Positions 17,816-25,965 of a DNA stretch of 64,000 bases are shown one piece after another. How positions within the stretch are numbered: the stretch's first letter is position 1; each line of letters opens with the position of its first letter. The notes under the pieces were generated by a model. The model saw only the letters and a program-made list of their open reading frames with translations, was not told the origin of the DNA and did no database searches. The translations under genes and the position numbers were made by a program. Source of the DNA: Myroides odoratus DSM 2801 (GTDB lineage: Bacteria > Bacteroidota > Bacteroidia > Flavobacteriales > Flavobacteriaceae); NCBI RefSeq assembly GCF_000243275.1, contig NZ_CM001437.1:1018906-1082905 (forward strand), in the 5' to 3' direction.

Positions 17816-19747
17816 TTAAAATTTAAATTGTAAACCAAAATAGAATACCCTTTGTTGAAATTTTTGAAAATAAACGCGGGTATAATCTGCTGAATAATAA
17901 GGTTTCTGTTCGTTTTTTCGATTCAGTACATTGATAATTGAACCATATACAACCACATAAGAACGCCCAATAGGGAAAATCTTATTTATTGTAAAATCCA
18001 CTCTAAAATAAGTATTCAAATGGGCAGAAGTATTTGGTTCTACAGTAGGGATAAATACCGCTCGTTCTGTATCCCAAATCGTATTTTTGATAGGCGTGTA
18101 AGAACTACCAGGATGTGTCGTCCCTACTAGAGAGGCAGTGAAATACTTCGGATGATTATACGTCCCTTGCATTTTAAAAAAATACAGCCAACGTTTATTT
18201 GCTTCCTTGTTGATGTAATCGGTTTGGTGCAACAAGGTGTTGGATGCTATCAAAGAGAAATAACGTCCAAAATAATGCGTGTAAGACCACTCTGTTCCCA
18301 CTAAGTCTCGCCGAGCAAGTTCTTCCAAAGCAGATAGTGATAAATATCCCCTATCCTTTTTATAATACACCGCACCCGTTATTGTTGTTTGTGTATTTTC
18401 ACTGTAATAATCTAAAGCAATTTGTTTGCTGTTATATAGGCGTACATCGGGATTAAAATAATTCGGTGTGGTGTAACTATTGTAATTTCCCATGCCGAAA
18501 ATAAAGCGATGTTGAGGGTTCATCTTGTAAAAAGCGGCTACTTGTGTACTTAAAAAGTCAAATGAACGACTTGGTGCAAAAATGCTTTTTCGCATGCCCA
18601 ACGAAAGACCTAAGTGATTGGCGAACTTATATTCTGTATAGCCATACGCTTCCGTATAGGTAAATTGCTTCGTTGTTTGATCGTGAACCACGGGGTCTTG
18701 TGGACGCATGGCATAAAAAAACAGAGGCAGTTGTTCTCGACTCTCATAGTTTGTGGTCGAAAAATCTATCCCATATTGTACCTGCCAACCATAAGCTAAT
18801 GTATACTTGTGGGATGCAGTCAAAAAATATTGGGTATACTTCGACTTAGCATTTATCGTTGCAAAAGTATAGGCTGTCACACTTTGATCGACTAACGCTG
18901 CCAACTTAACGACAGAATGTGCCTTTGTATATTCCAAAGATTGAATCGTAAAAAAGCGCTTTTGCTTAGCAACAGCTTCTCCCGTATATTGCAACCGATA
19001 GTTGTGGGATTCATACCCTTCATCAATATAATAACTGTAACTAGTAAAATTTGTATGCTTTGTTAGATTTGTTCGAAAATGCAGTCCCATATCGTTCGAT
19101 TCAAATCGATGTAAATCCGTCAAGCTTTTGCGATTAATCGTTTGCAACGCATCTGAAAATTGAAGGTTAGCATAATACTGAACAAAAGCAGTTTGATCAA
19201 GTTTTTTATGTACTTGTAATCCAACGTTCGATAGTCCTAAAGCCACTTGATACGAATCCTCCTCTAGTTGTTTTGTTGTTTCTATTTCAACGATTCCCGC
19301 TGTAGCATTCCCGTAATTCAATGGAGGGTTACTAGCATATACATATTGTTTATCTAGCAGTTCTGCATTGAAAATAGAAAAATTACCTAGACCATTATCT
19401 TGGGTATTCCGCACGGGATTCACAACAGGTACCCCATTCAGGTATACCCTAGACTGATCAGCTAATCCTCCTCGAAGCACAGGATTTGCTGTTTCTGAGC
19501 TAGAGGTAGACATCGGCAAAAGACTAATTGCTTTTAGTGGATCTCCACTAGAAGCAGGATTAAAATAAATATCCAGTCGATTCATCTTATTACTTGAAAA
19601 TTTTTCTGCGATGGGATCTTGCCTCACAATGACAATTTCATGTAGGGCTTGCCTTGTAGAATCCAGTTCTCTTTCTTGCGCACAGGCTACTGTAGAGACA
19701 ACGCTAAAGCTGAGAACGAATCCTAAACTTTTAAAACGAAAAAGCAT
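17816..19747 (-). CDS. TonB-dependent outer-membrane receptor, last gene of the azole-peptide operon
   Basis: This 643-residue outer-membrane receptor has a signal peptide ending VACAQE and a candidate TonB box (HEIVIVRQ). The plug domain spans about residues 45-160, with VLRGG, SRVYLNGVPVVNP and NATAGIVEIET. The beta-barrel ends in FYFGLQFKF, with a terminal Phe. It lacks the carboxypeptidase-like and STN domains of SusC proteins, so it resembles siderophore, cobalamin or peptide receptors more than glycan importers. Its start overlaps the protease gene by 17 bases, tying it to the operon. Uptake of the mature azole peptide, perhaps with a bound metal, is an attractive inference; release through the barrel is the alternative. 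Confidence 0.85.
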   Translation of the reverse strand: MLFRFKSLGFVLSFSVVSTVACAQERELDSTRQALHEIVIVRQDPIAEKFSSNKMNRLDIYFNPASSGDPLKAISLLPMSTSSSETANPVLRGGLADQSRVYLNGVPVVNPVRNTQDNGLGNFSIFNAELLDKQYVYASNPPLNYGNATAGIVEIETTKQLEEDSYQVALGLSNVGLQVHKKLDQTAFVQYYANLQFSDALQTINRKSLTDLHRFESNDMGLHFRTNLTKHTNFTSYSYYIDEGYESHNYRLQYTGEAVAKQKRFFTIQSLEYTKAHSVVKLAALVDQSVTAYTFATINAKSKYTQYFLTASHKYTLAYGWQVQYGIDFSTTNYESREQLPLFFYAMRPQDPVVHDQTTKQFTYTEAYGYTEYKFANHLGLSLGMRKSIFAPSRSFDFLSTQVAAFYKMNPQHRFIFGMGNYNSYTTPNYFNPDVRLYNSKQIALDYYSENTQTTITGAVYYKKDRGYLSLSALEELARRDLVGTEWSYTHYFGRYFSLIASNTLLHQTDYINKEANKRWLYFFKMQGTYNHPKYFTASLVGTTHPGSSYTPIKNTIWDTERAVFIPTVEPNTSAHLNTYFRVDFTINKIFPIGRSYVVVYGSIINVLNRKNEQKPYYSADYTRVYFQKFQQRVFYFGLQFKF

Positions 19748-20792
19748 ACATTACTAACACAAACAAAGGAATAGCAAAACAAGACCAAGCTATAATGACC
19801 GCTAGGCAACTGAATAAAAAGTATAAACACAACAACAATCGCTTGGCTGTTATTCTCTCTTTTAAAAAGCGTTTAAAAACGAGGTAAGACTCCTGCCAAA
19901 GGCTTTCTTTTCCCATTAGTTCATTGAATATAAAATAACCATCCGTATAAGGCAGAAAGATATTTACATTAAACAGCGATCGTATACCGATGGAAATGAG
20001 CATAGTATAACCTATAAAGGCAAGAGTGGGATGAGTATCTTTCCAAACCACCGTTCCCACAAGAATCAAGAGCACTGTTATACCATCAAAAATAGCTCCT
20101 CCAGCATAAGATACCAAGCGATGTTTCTTCTTTGATATTTGTTGAATATACAACTTAGCATAAAATACAGGAATGATATACAACAGTAATCCAACCCCAA
20201 AGATGGAACATTTACCACCGTATACCTTATAAAATAAATAGTGCCCCCATTCATGTATAACAATGCTAACAAATGCTCCCATATAGATAAAAACAATCAA
20301 TTGTTTGAACGAATAGGGTACCAGATATAACGTTGCTTTATAATTTTCAGCAAATGCTATAGGATGCAGATTTAAATAAAATAACGCGCCTAAAGTCAAC
20401 CCAATGACCAGTATAAACAACGCCAAAAGCACCTCCTTTTTTTCCAAGAAACGCTCCAATATCGTACACGTAAAATCCAATGAAAATAATTCAAGTATGG
20501 CTTTTCGTCTCTTCCATCGCAATTGAACAATGTATTGGCTCTTTGCCCCTACTTCCTGAACAATTATTTTCTTTTGTTCAGCCAAATCCAAGAGCAGATC
20601 CAATTGCTGCTCTCCAATTTCTACTTGTGTACTAAAAAAAGCAAGAACAGCCTCCTTGTTTAGCACCCGACAATAATAGGAGATAATATCATATTCCAGT
20701 TTAGACAGTTTCACCAAATAATCAGCATCTTTAACTTTTAAAAGTAAATCATCTTGCTGTTCTGCTATACAAATGATGTGATTTAACTTCAT
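19731..20792 (-). CDS. Membrane zinc metalloprotease, M50/YydH-like, candidate leader peptidase or processing factor
   Basis: This is a 353-residue polytopic membrane protein. Residues 1-90 are a soluble region resembling the winged-helix/PqqD-like modules that bind peptide leaders (inference from pattern). About five to six membrane helices follow. The second or third carries HEWGH at 180-184, the zinc-binding HExxH. The third ligand is probably the Asp of TDGYF at 283-287, matching the LDGYY motif of the putative peptide zinc metalloproteases found beside other peptide natural-product genes. It overlaps the SagB gene by 4 bases and the receptor gene by 17. In streptolysin-type clusters this slot is filled by a CAAX-type protease instead. 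Confidence 0.8.
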   Translation of the reverse strand: MKLNHIICIAEQQDDLLLKVKDADYLVKLSKLEYDIISYYCRVLNKEAVLAFFSTQVEIGEQQLDLLLDLAEQKKIIVQEVGAKSQYIVQLRWKRRKAILELFSLDFTCTILERFLEKKEVLLALFILVIGLTLGALFYLNLHPIAFAENYKATLYLVPYSFKQLIVFIYMGAFVSIVIHEWGHYLFYKVYGGKCSIFGVGLLLYIIPVFYAKLYIQQISKKKHRLVSYAGGAIFDGITVLLILVGTVVWKDTHPTLAFIGYTMLISIGIRSLFNVNIFLPYTDGYFIFNELMGKESLWQESYLVFKRFLKERITAKRLLLCLYFLFSCLAVIIAWSCFAIPLFVLVMYAFSF

Positions 20793-21655
20793 ACTTCTGA
20801 TTTAAGTTGGTGCCCAATAGCCATACAAAATAAGGGTTGATGTAGCGTATTTTTCAATGCTAACAACTGGTGCATTTCTTTATTTAAAAACCCTCCAAAC
20901 GCACAACATCCCAGATCTAAAGCAGCAGCGGCTAAGTAAGCGGCATGTATGCAAGCTCCAACCTCAACAAGAGATAAAGCCACACCAAAATCCTGATATT
21001 TAAAGGAATGCTTGTTTAAAACTGAAGTAAAAACCACAAAGGCAGAAGCTCGTTCAAAATCAATAGAAGCAGCTGGTGTTTTTAGGATAATCTCATAAAA
21101 ATTCGTCCAATCTGCTGAGGTATGAAAAGCAGTAATCAACTCTAAATTAAACTGAAATACATTATATCGATACACACCTAAGGGGAGTTCCTTGATGCGA
21201 TGATTAATAAAATAAAGTTCTGTAGGATACAACGAACCACCAGAGGCTATATTCCTCTTCTTTCGCATGAGTTTTGTTCCATCCAAATTCAATTCTTCTT
21301 GTCCCGTTAGCGTATAACACAACTGAAAAAACGCACTGATATCAGCCAAAGAAAGTGGGACCTCAGTGAATTTCCGAACACTCTTTCTTTGTTGATTCAA
21401 TTGATTTAAACTCCTAGCCCAATCAGAAGAATGCAAATTTGTATCCAAGGCATACGCGGTACAAAACCCCATTTCATACTGAGATTCAACTATTTTTTTT
21501 ACCAATTTCGGGTTCTTATTGATATAGGCGATTCGCTTGAATTTATCCAAAGACTCCCTGTCGTATTTTTTAAACTTTATATGCTCTAAAAAATCCAAAG
21601 TTCCTTCACTTAATCGATGCTCCGATAATACATTTAATAGCTCTTCTTGTGTCAT
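20789..21655 (-). CDS. SagB-type FMN-dependent azoline dehydrogenase
   Basis: This nitroreductase-fold enzyme oxidises thiazolines and oxazolines, made by the YcaO enzyme, to aromatic azoles. The SagB hallmarks are present: QRKSVRKF at 89-96 for FMN phosphate contact, NIASGGSLYPTELYF around 135-149, ALSLVEVGACIHAAYLAA for the dimer helix, LDLGCCAFGGF, and the closing MAIGH. At 288 residues it is somewhat short for the family, with a brief N-terminal extension of helices. It overlaps its neighbours by 4 bases on both sides, as expected in a translationally coupled operon. It is strong independent evidence that the pathway forms aromatic azoles. Confidence 0.92.
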   Translation of the reverse strand: MTQEELLNVLSEHRLSEGTLDFLEHIKFKKYDRESLDKFKRIAYINKNPKLVKKIVESQYEMGFCTAYALDTNLHSSDWARSLNQLNQQRKSVRKFTEVPLSLADISAFFQLCYTLTGQEELNLDGTKLMRKKRNIASGGSLYPTELYFINHRIKELPLGVYRYNVFQFNLELITAFHTSADWTNFYEIILKTPAASIDFERASAFVVFTSVLNKHSFKYQDFGVALSLVEVGACIHAAYLAAAALDLGCCAFGGFLNKEMHQLLALKNTLHQPLFCMAIGHQLKSEV

Positions 21656-22443
21656 TGGTGTGATAGATTAAGTTGGTATTTTTTTCGAAGTTCATCTAGT
21701 TTCGTTTGCTTACCTTCTTGTTCATAGTATTGAAGCAACAACTGATAAAGTTGCTTTCGCCCCCAAGTAGGTGCATAATCCTCAGATGTTAAAGCATCCG
21801 GGCAAGCCAATCCCTCTACAGCGTAGGTTTCTACTTTTTGCATGCCTCCAAACATTTTAGGTGTATGAAAATTATGAGACGCTAATACAAGATAAGCCCT
21901 GAGGTTCTCTTTATTGAGTGCCAATGCATGTTTAGCAGCAGTTTCTGCGGCTGTCGATACCTTTGCCAATTGCGTAATATTGACAAATTGAATGGAAAAA
22001 GAAGTAACTTGAGCCAAAAGCGCATAATATTCCGAATTATCATATTCTTTTTTGTGCATCACTGCTAGGGATTGAGCAACAGCCTCCGCTGCTTTTGTAT
22101 CATCAGCTGAAATTGTTTTATAAAAAACGGCCGTGTAATAAAGTAAATACGCTTTCCAGTACATAGCATAAAAATCAGTACGCACCTCGGCTATATTTCT
22201 TAATTCCTCTTCTATACCCTGCATATTTTTATCTTTAAATAGCTGTTCAACAATACGATCTATTCGAACTTGATAGGTTTGTTTTACAGCAGTATGAGGT
22301 GTTGTTCCGCCTAAGTATTCTATAGCTATATGATTGGGAATAAGTTCGCTATTCTCTTTGTTTTTGGAAGTATAACTACAACATACTTGGCTACAAACCA
22401 TACTTAATACTACACTAATTTTTACGAGTTGTTTTATTTTCAT
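21652..22443 (-). CDS. Exported TPR-like protein in the azole-peptide operon
   Basis: This 263-residue protein has an N-terminal hydrophobic segment followed by a cysteine cluster (VCSQVCCSY); a lipoprotein anchor is possible but the lipobox is poor. The rest is helical, with tetratricopeptide-like spacing (AYLLYYTAVFY, AAEAVAQSLAVMHKK, AAKHALALNKENLRAYLVLASHNFHTPKMFGG). The last segment resembles flavobacterial periplasmic TPR proteins. No enzyme motif is seen. It overlaps the SagB gene by 4 bases and lies 11 bases from YcaO, so it belongs to the pathway. A scaffold for export, self-protection or receptor delivery is possible (inference). It is not a usual component of azole-peptide clusters. 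Confidence 0.72.
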   Translation of the reverse strand: MKIKQLVKISVVLSMVCSQVCCSYTSKNKENSELIPNHIAIEYLGGTTPHTAVKQTYQVRIDRIVEQLFKDKNMQGIEEELRNIAEVRTDFYAMYWKAYLLYYTAVFYKTISADDTKAAEAVAQSLAVMHKKEYDNSEYYALLAQVTSFSIQFVNITQLAKVSTAAETAAKHALALNKENLRAYLVLASHNFHTPKMFGGMQKVETYAVEGLACPDALTSEDYAPTWGRKQLYQLLLQYYEQEGKQTKLDELRKKYQLNLSHQ

Positions 22444-22454
22444 TGTCTTATTTT

Positions 22455-23735
22455 TTAAGGGAAAGGATGCGGAAAAGAAGTGAATAGATTTTCTTGTGAA
22501 TCAAATAATCCCAAATAAGGATAGTTAAAATCCCCAGTCAACAAACTAAGTTGGGGTGTTACCACTTTAATCACTTCAAACCCTAATTGCAACGTATCTT
22601 TAGTATTCAAATGGGCATAATACACCTCATTTATTCCTTTTTTCATCAATTCATGGGCGGTGAAATTCAGTACATGATGCGGGTGATACTCCACCCAAGT
22701 TGTCGTATAATTTACTTCACTTCGTACATCTTGAAGAATCGGCACCTGTTGTACCAAATTTGGATAAAGATTGTACAAGGCATAGTGTTTCTTAAAGGAA
22801 TCAATCTCCGAAAAATCAAAAGTCTCTATTTTTTCTTGCGTCAGTACTTCTTTATATTGCTCACAGGCAAAAGCAGTATATTCAATGCCTTGATAGGCTT
22901 CGATTGCTGCTTTCACTAAGGCTTCTTTTTGGTTGAATCGCGTAGCGGATCCTACACTTTGGTACACTTTATTTCCCTTTTTAAACAAAATAAAAACCAC
23001 AAACGTTGGGCATAAAGCATATTCACTCAAGTCATATGTTGTAATTTTCACGCGGTTCGTTGCAAACAATTGCTGAATCCGTTGGTCTGTCTTAAACTTT
23101 TCAAGAATAAAAATTTGTGCATATTTCTTATGTTGGCGGCGATGTTGAAAGTACCAAAACTTAGCAAAAGCATCGCGTTCAATACACTCTAATAACCCTC
23201 CTTGAATGGCTTGATCAACCTTCGTATGAGACGCAGTACCCGTAGATGTATTCTTATGGAACAATCCATCTCCTTTAATATTTTCAACATTAACCATGAA
23301 AAAAGGCAACCAAATCTCTTCTTTTGTTATATAGTTCCATCCTTTCATCCAATGCGTCAGACTATTTTCTTGTAAACGATGCAGTTTAAACTTTGGATCG
23401 CAATATTGTGCTTCAGTAAAATAGTTAATTCGATGCGGAGGATAACAATGGCGTGTATTTTTTAATTCCTTATACGAACCATAGCACAATTGATCTTTCA
23501 GCTGAAAACTCGAAGCATATCGTTCCATATACTCTCCCAAGGCTGCCAAATCTGCTTCTTGTTCACTAAAAGCAATACCTCCGCCGTGAATACTTGTCCT
23601 ATTGTTTTGCATCACATATAAGTGATCCGAAAAACAGACTCTTTCACGTAAATCTGTAGGTAGATTTAAATTTCGAGGAACCTTTAATTTAGGCTTATTA
23701 ATAAAACCAAATGCTCCATGTAACGTACGCATCAT
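22455..23735 (-). CDS. YcaO-family cyclodehydratase
   Basis: This ATP-dependent enzyme converts Cys and Ser side chains of a precursor peptide into azolines by phosphorylating the backbone amide. At 426 residues it has the YcaO-typical SEQEADLAALGEYMERYAS near 57-75 and the nucleotide-binding segment STGTASHTKVDQAIQGGLLECIERDAF at 164-190 (quoted in parts: STGTASH, GGLLECIERDAF). It ends in PHPFP at 422-426. That PxPxP ending is the diagnostic C-terminus of azoline-forming YcaO proteins and is essential in studied members. It overlaps the E1-like partner gene by 4 bases. Together they form a split cyclodehydratase. Confidence 0.95.
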   Translation of the reverse strand: MMRTLHGAFGFINKPKLKVPRNLNLPTDLRERVCFSDHLYVMQNNRTSIHGGGIAFSEQEADLAALGEYMERYASSFQLKDQLCYGSYKELKNTRHCYPPHRINYFTEAQYCDPKFKLHRLQENSLTHWMKGWNYITKEEIWLPFFMVNVENIKGDGLFHKNTSTGTASHTKVDQAIQGGLLECIERDAFAKFWYFQHRRQHKKYAQIFILEKFKTDQRIQQLFATNRVKITTYDLSEYALCPTFVVFILFKKGNKVYQSVGSATRFNQKEALVKAAIEAYQGIEYTAFACEQYKEVLTQEKIETFDFSEIDSFKKHYALYNLYPNLVQQVPILQDVRSEVNYTTTWVEYHPHHVLNFTAHELMKKGINEVYYAHLNTKDTLQLGFEVIKVVTPQLSLLTGDFNYPYLGLFDSQENLFTSFPHPFP

Positions 23736-24610
23736 AGTGGATTATAAATAGAAAGATTCGCACAAAACCCACAAGAAGGAGAACTTAACACAGTAAAATA
23801 CTGGTTGTGATACCGATTAAAATCAATAAATACCGCCTTATTATACAGCGATTTATCGCGTTGAACCATAATTTTATACAGCTCATTGTAGAGCAAAGAT
23901 GCATTAATTGTAAATGCGCCTATTTCTAGTACAGAAAGGGCGTGATCCTTGAGTCTTTCTATATCCCAAAGGTGGTCGATGAGCATATCTGGAGCAGTAG
24001 AATTAAATATTTTTCTAGTTTCAATACAGTTGAGACAAACCGTTCCTTTATGACTGTTCATCAAAGGCCCTAATAATAAACCATTCTCATATAACTCAAC
24101 AAATAAAAAATCAGAAGATGTCGTTTGCTGCCAAGCACTTATATGTTGAATCGTAGTAGTATTATAGAAATAAGGTCCAACAAGAAGCGTCAATACAACG
24201 GGATATTCCGAAGATTGAAACACAGGCTGTTCCTCCATCGATAAATTATAAATAGTTGCGACCTTGATTTGTTCAGGTAAACCCGTCATAAATGCATGCA
24301 ACAAAGTTAAATCAGTTCCAAACTCACCAATAATATCCAAATACAAAGGGGTAGGTACTTCCCTATCGGGTACTATAAATTGGTGTAGCGTCAACCAAGA
24401 AAGCAGTTCTTCCACTCTATTTTGCTGTAAAATAGAGGCATCAGAAAAGAACAAATCTGGTGGAATAGGCAATTGTTCTTGTACTAACGCAAGAACAGCA
24501 ATCATATCAGAAGCATCTTTACCTGTAATCTTCTTGATGGAATTAGAATCAGATAATAAGATATACTCCTTGGGATTCGTTTGAATAATTTTCCATTTTT
24601 TCTTTTTCAT
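23732..24610 (-). CDS. E1-like leader-binding partner of the YcaO cyclodehydratase (SagC/cyclo_dehyd_2 type)
   Basis: This 292-residue protein matches the C-protein half of split azoline synthetases. The N-terminal 85 residues form a small winged-helix-like leader recognition region. The C-terminal part has a C192-LN-C195 pair and a C280-GF-C283 pair, which together make the structural zinc tetrathiolate of E1-like and ThiF-like partners. It is shorter than full ThiF proteins and lacks an obvious ATP-binding GxGxxG, as is usual for SagC-type partners that only deliver the peptide. It is the first gene after the precursor (63-base gap) and overlaps YcaO by 4 bases. Confidence 0.85.
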   Translation of the reverse strand: MKKKKWKIIQTNPKEYILLSDSNSIKKITGKDASDMIAVLALVQEQLPIPPDLFFSDASILQQNRVEELLSWLTLHQFIVPDREVPTPLYLDIIGEFGTDLTLLHAFMTGLPEQIKVATIYNLSMEEQPVFQSSEYPVVLTLLVGPYFYNTTTIQHISAWQQTTSSDFLFVELYENGLLLGPLMNSHKGTVCLNCIETRKIFNSTAPDMLIDHLWDIERLKDHALSVLEIGAFTINASLLYNELYKIMVQRDKSLYNKAVFIDFNRYHNQYFTVLSSPSCGFCANLSIYNPL

Positions 24611-24673
24611 AAAAACATAGGTTAAAAACTAGTAATATCAATCGGTTTCAATTGATATTACTAATTTGAGTTA

Positions 24674-24793
24674 CTAACAGCAACAGCAACAACTGCAACA
24701 AGCGTAGACATCCATTTCTTGAGACATTGGGATACCTAAAGAGGATACTTCTTTCGTTTCAATTGTTTCGATTGTAAGTTCTAATTGTTTCAT
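24674..24793 (-). CDS. Poly-cysteine azole-peptide precursor (39 residues, core CCSCCCCC)
   Basis: I translated this small gene by hand from the ATG at 24791-24793 to TAG at 24674-24676. The first 31 residues form an acidic leader (MKQLELTIETIE..., then GIPMSQEMDVYA). The last eight residues are Cys-Cys-Ser followed by five Cys. All eight core residues are substrates for YcaO cyclisation and SagB oxidation, so up to seven thiazoles and one oxazole could form in one unbroken chain. It lies directly before the E1-like and YcaO genes on the same strand. The gap to the next gene is 63 bases, as expected for a highly expressed first cistron. A metallothionein-like peptide is the alternative but fits the neighbours poorly. 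Confidence 0.9.
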   Translation of the reverse strand: MKQLELTIETIETKEVSSLGIPMSQEMDVYACCSCCCCC

Positions 24794-24820
24794 GTGTACT
24801 AACGTTTAATTGATTACATA

Positions 24821-24828
24821 CAAGCCTA
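24821..24828 (-). promoter_or_regulatory. Weak -7 element candidate of the azole-peptide operon (TAGGCTTG)
   Basis: Seven of eight positions fit TAnnTTTG on the minus strand, 27 bases before the precursor ATG. No -33 element is convincing. The remaining 24829-25317 stretch shows only short closed frames and nothing I can name. Confidence 0.3.
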
Positions 24829-25317
24829 GTTTTAAGACATTACTTGTTAGCCTTGGTCTGTTTCTTGATCAAGAGATTAGTTAAAGATTAACCTTTAAAT
24901 TGTTGCTTTTTACGATGAACCATCAGTTGTAAACGTCCCAAAAACAGGACAAAAACAACTAATTGGCTTTACGAAATATTAGATTTTTTTGTGTATGATT
25001 ATACCAAAGATTGCTCCGATTGGGAGATAGAAGAACTACAATATGCAAGATATACATCCGCAACTTGAGTAGTTGAGCAAGTCAATTTGATATAGAATAG
25101 AAAACTGCCTATTGACAGTAATCGCTATGTATATTGGTAAAAATGGGAGAATTTAATTGCATTTACCCTAGCGATAAAATAAAAGTAAGCAAAAAAAAGA
25201 TACATTCCCCTAGTAATCCTTTGAAATACTTGATATTATAACGAAAAAAGATAAAATAAATTGATTTTTGAATGTAATCTTGGGAAGAATAATAAATATG
25301 TTATGAACTAAGTATCC

Positions 25318-25491
25318 TTACCCATTCGACTCATCTCTAAATCGATATTTTTTAACCAGAAAATATGCTCCACTTAAAATTAAGAGTGCATAACAAACTA
25401 AATCCGCATGATTATAACTAAAAAAATCAAACAAATTCAATACAAGTCCCATGGTGGTTATGAGCACCAACCCTTTCACTAATTTATCCAT
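25318..25491 (-). CDS. Small two-helix membrane protein, 57 residues
   Basis: I found this frame by hand, from the ATG at 25489-25491 to TAA at 25318-25320. It encodes MDKLVKG, then a hydrophobic helix (LVLITTMGLVLNLFDFF), a short polar turn (SYNHAD), a second helix (LVCYALLILSGAYFLV) and a basic tail (KKYRFRDE). The positive-inside layout and two well-formed helices make it plausible as a real inner-membrane protein. No family is recognised. It lies 0.5 kb upstream of the azole-peptide precursor on the same strand, but the long gap argues against a shared transcript. Confidence 0.5.
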   Translation of the reverse strand: MDKLVKGLVLITTMGLVLNLFDFFSYNHADLVCYALLILSGAYFLVKKYRFRDESNG

Positions 25492-25965
25492 TTTTATAAA
25501 ATTTGAAATTAATTTCCCCTTTATCTGAACTAACTTCTACTGCAAACATCGATCTAAATGCCGCTTGTTCAATGACTAAAAAACATTCAATTAATTTTTA
25601 ATCTTATATCAACAAAAAACATTCCACTTTTAAAAACTGTTATCAAAACCAACCCCTTGACTAATACAGTTTTACAAAAATTAAAACAAATACACTAAAC
25701 GGAATACAACACAAATCAGAAAAACGTTACGATTAAATCAAAATAACCAATAAAATAAAACTATTTTAATTCAAATTTTAAAATACAGCATAGGAGAAAA
25801 AAATTCAACACCCTTCTTTTTTTCCTTTTAATTGAAAAAAAGGAAGATAAATTGATACACAAACTGCACAAATTGATATAGGCTTCGTAAGGAGCTGCTA
25901 ATTCTATTCTTACTTCTTAATTTTATTTGATTTTTGTAATTTTATACCCTGAAATAAAACGTCCT
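25492..25965. other. AT-rich intergenic region, no gene seen
   Basis: About 470 bases with no sizeable open frame before the AraC gene. A TTGATTTTTG stretch at about 25927-25936 is a loose -7 match for the downstream gene. No repeats or stable hairpins stand out. Confidence 0.5.

Noticed and set aside
24674..24793. Cys-rich peptide as a metallothionein
   Set aside because: Cys occur only as a terminal run after an acidic leader, and the gene lies directly before azole-forming enzymes, which explains it better.
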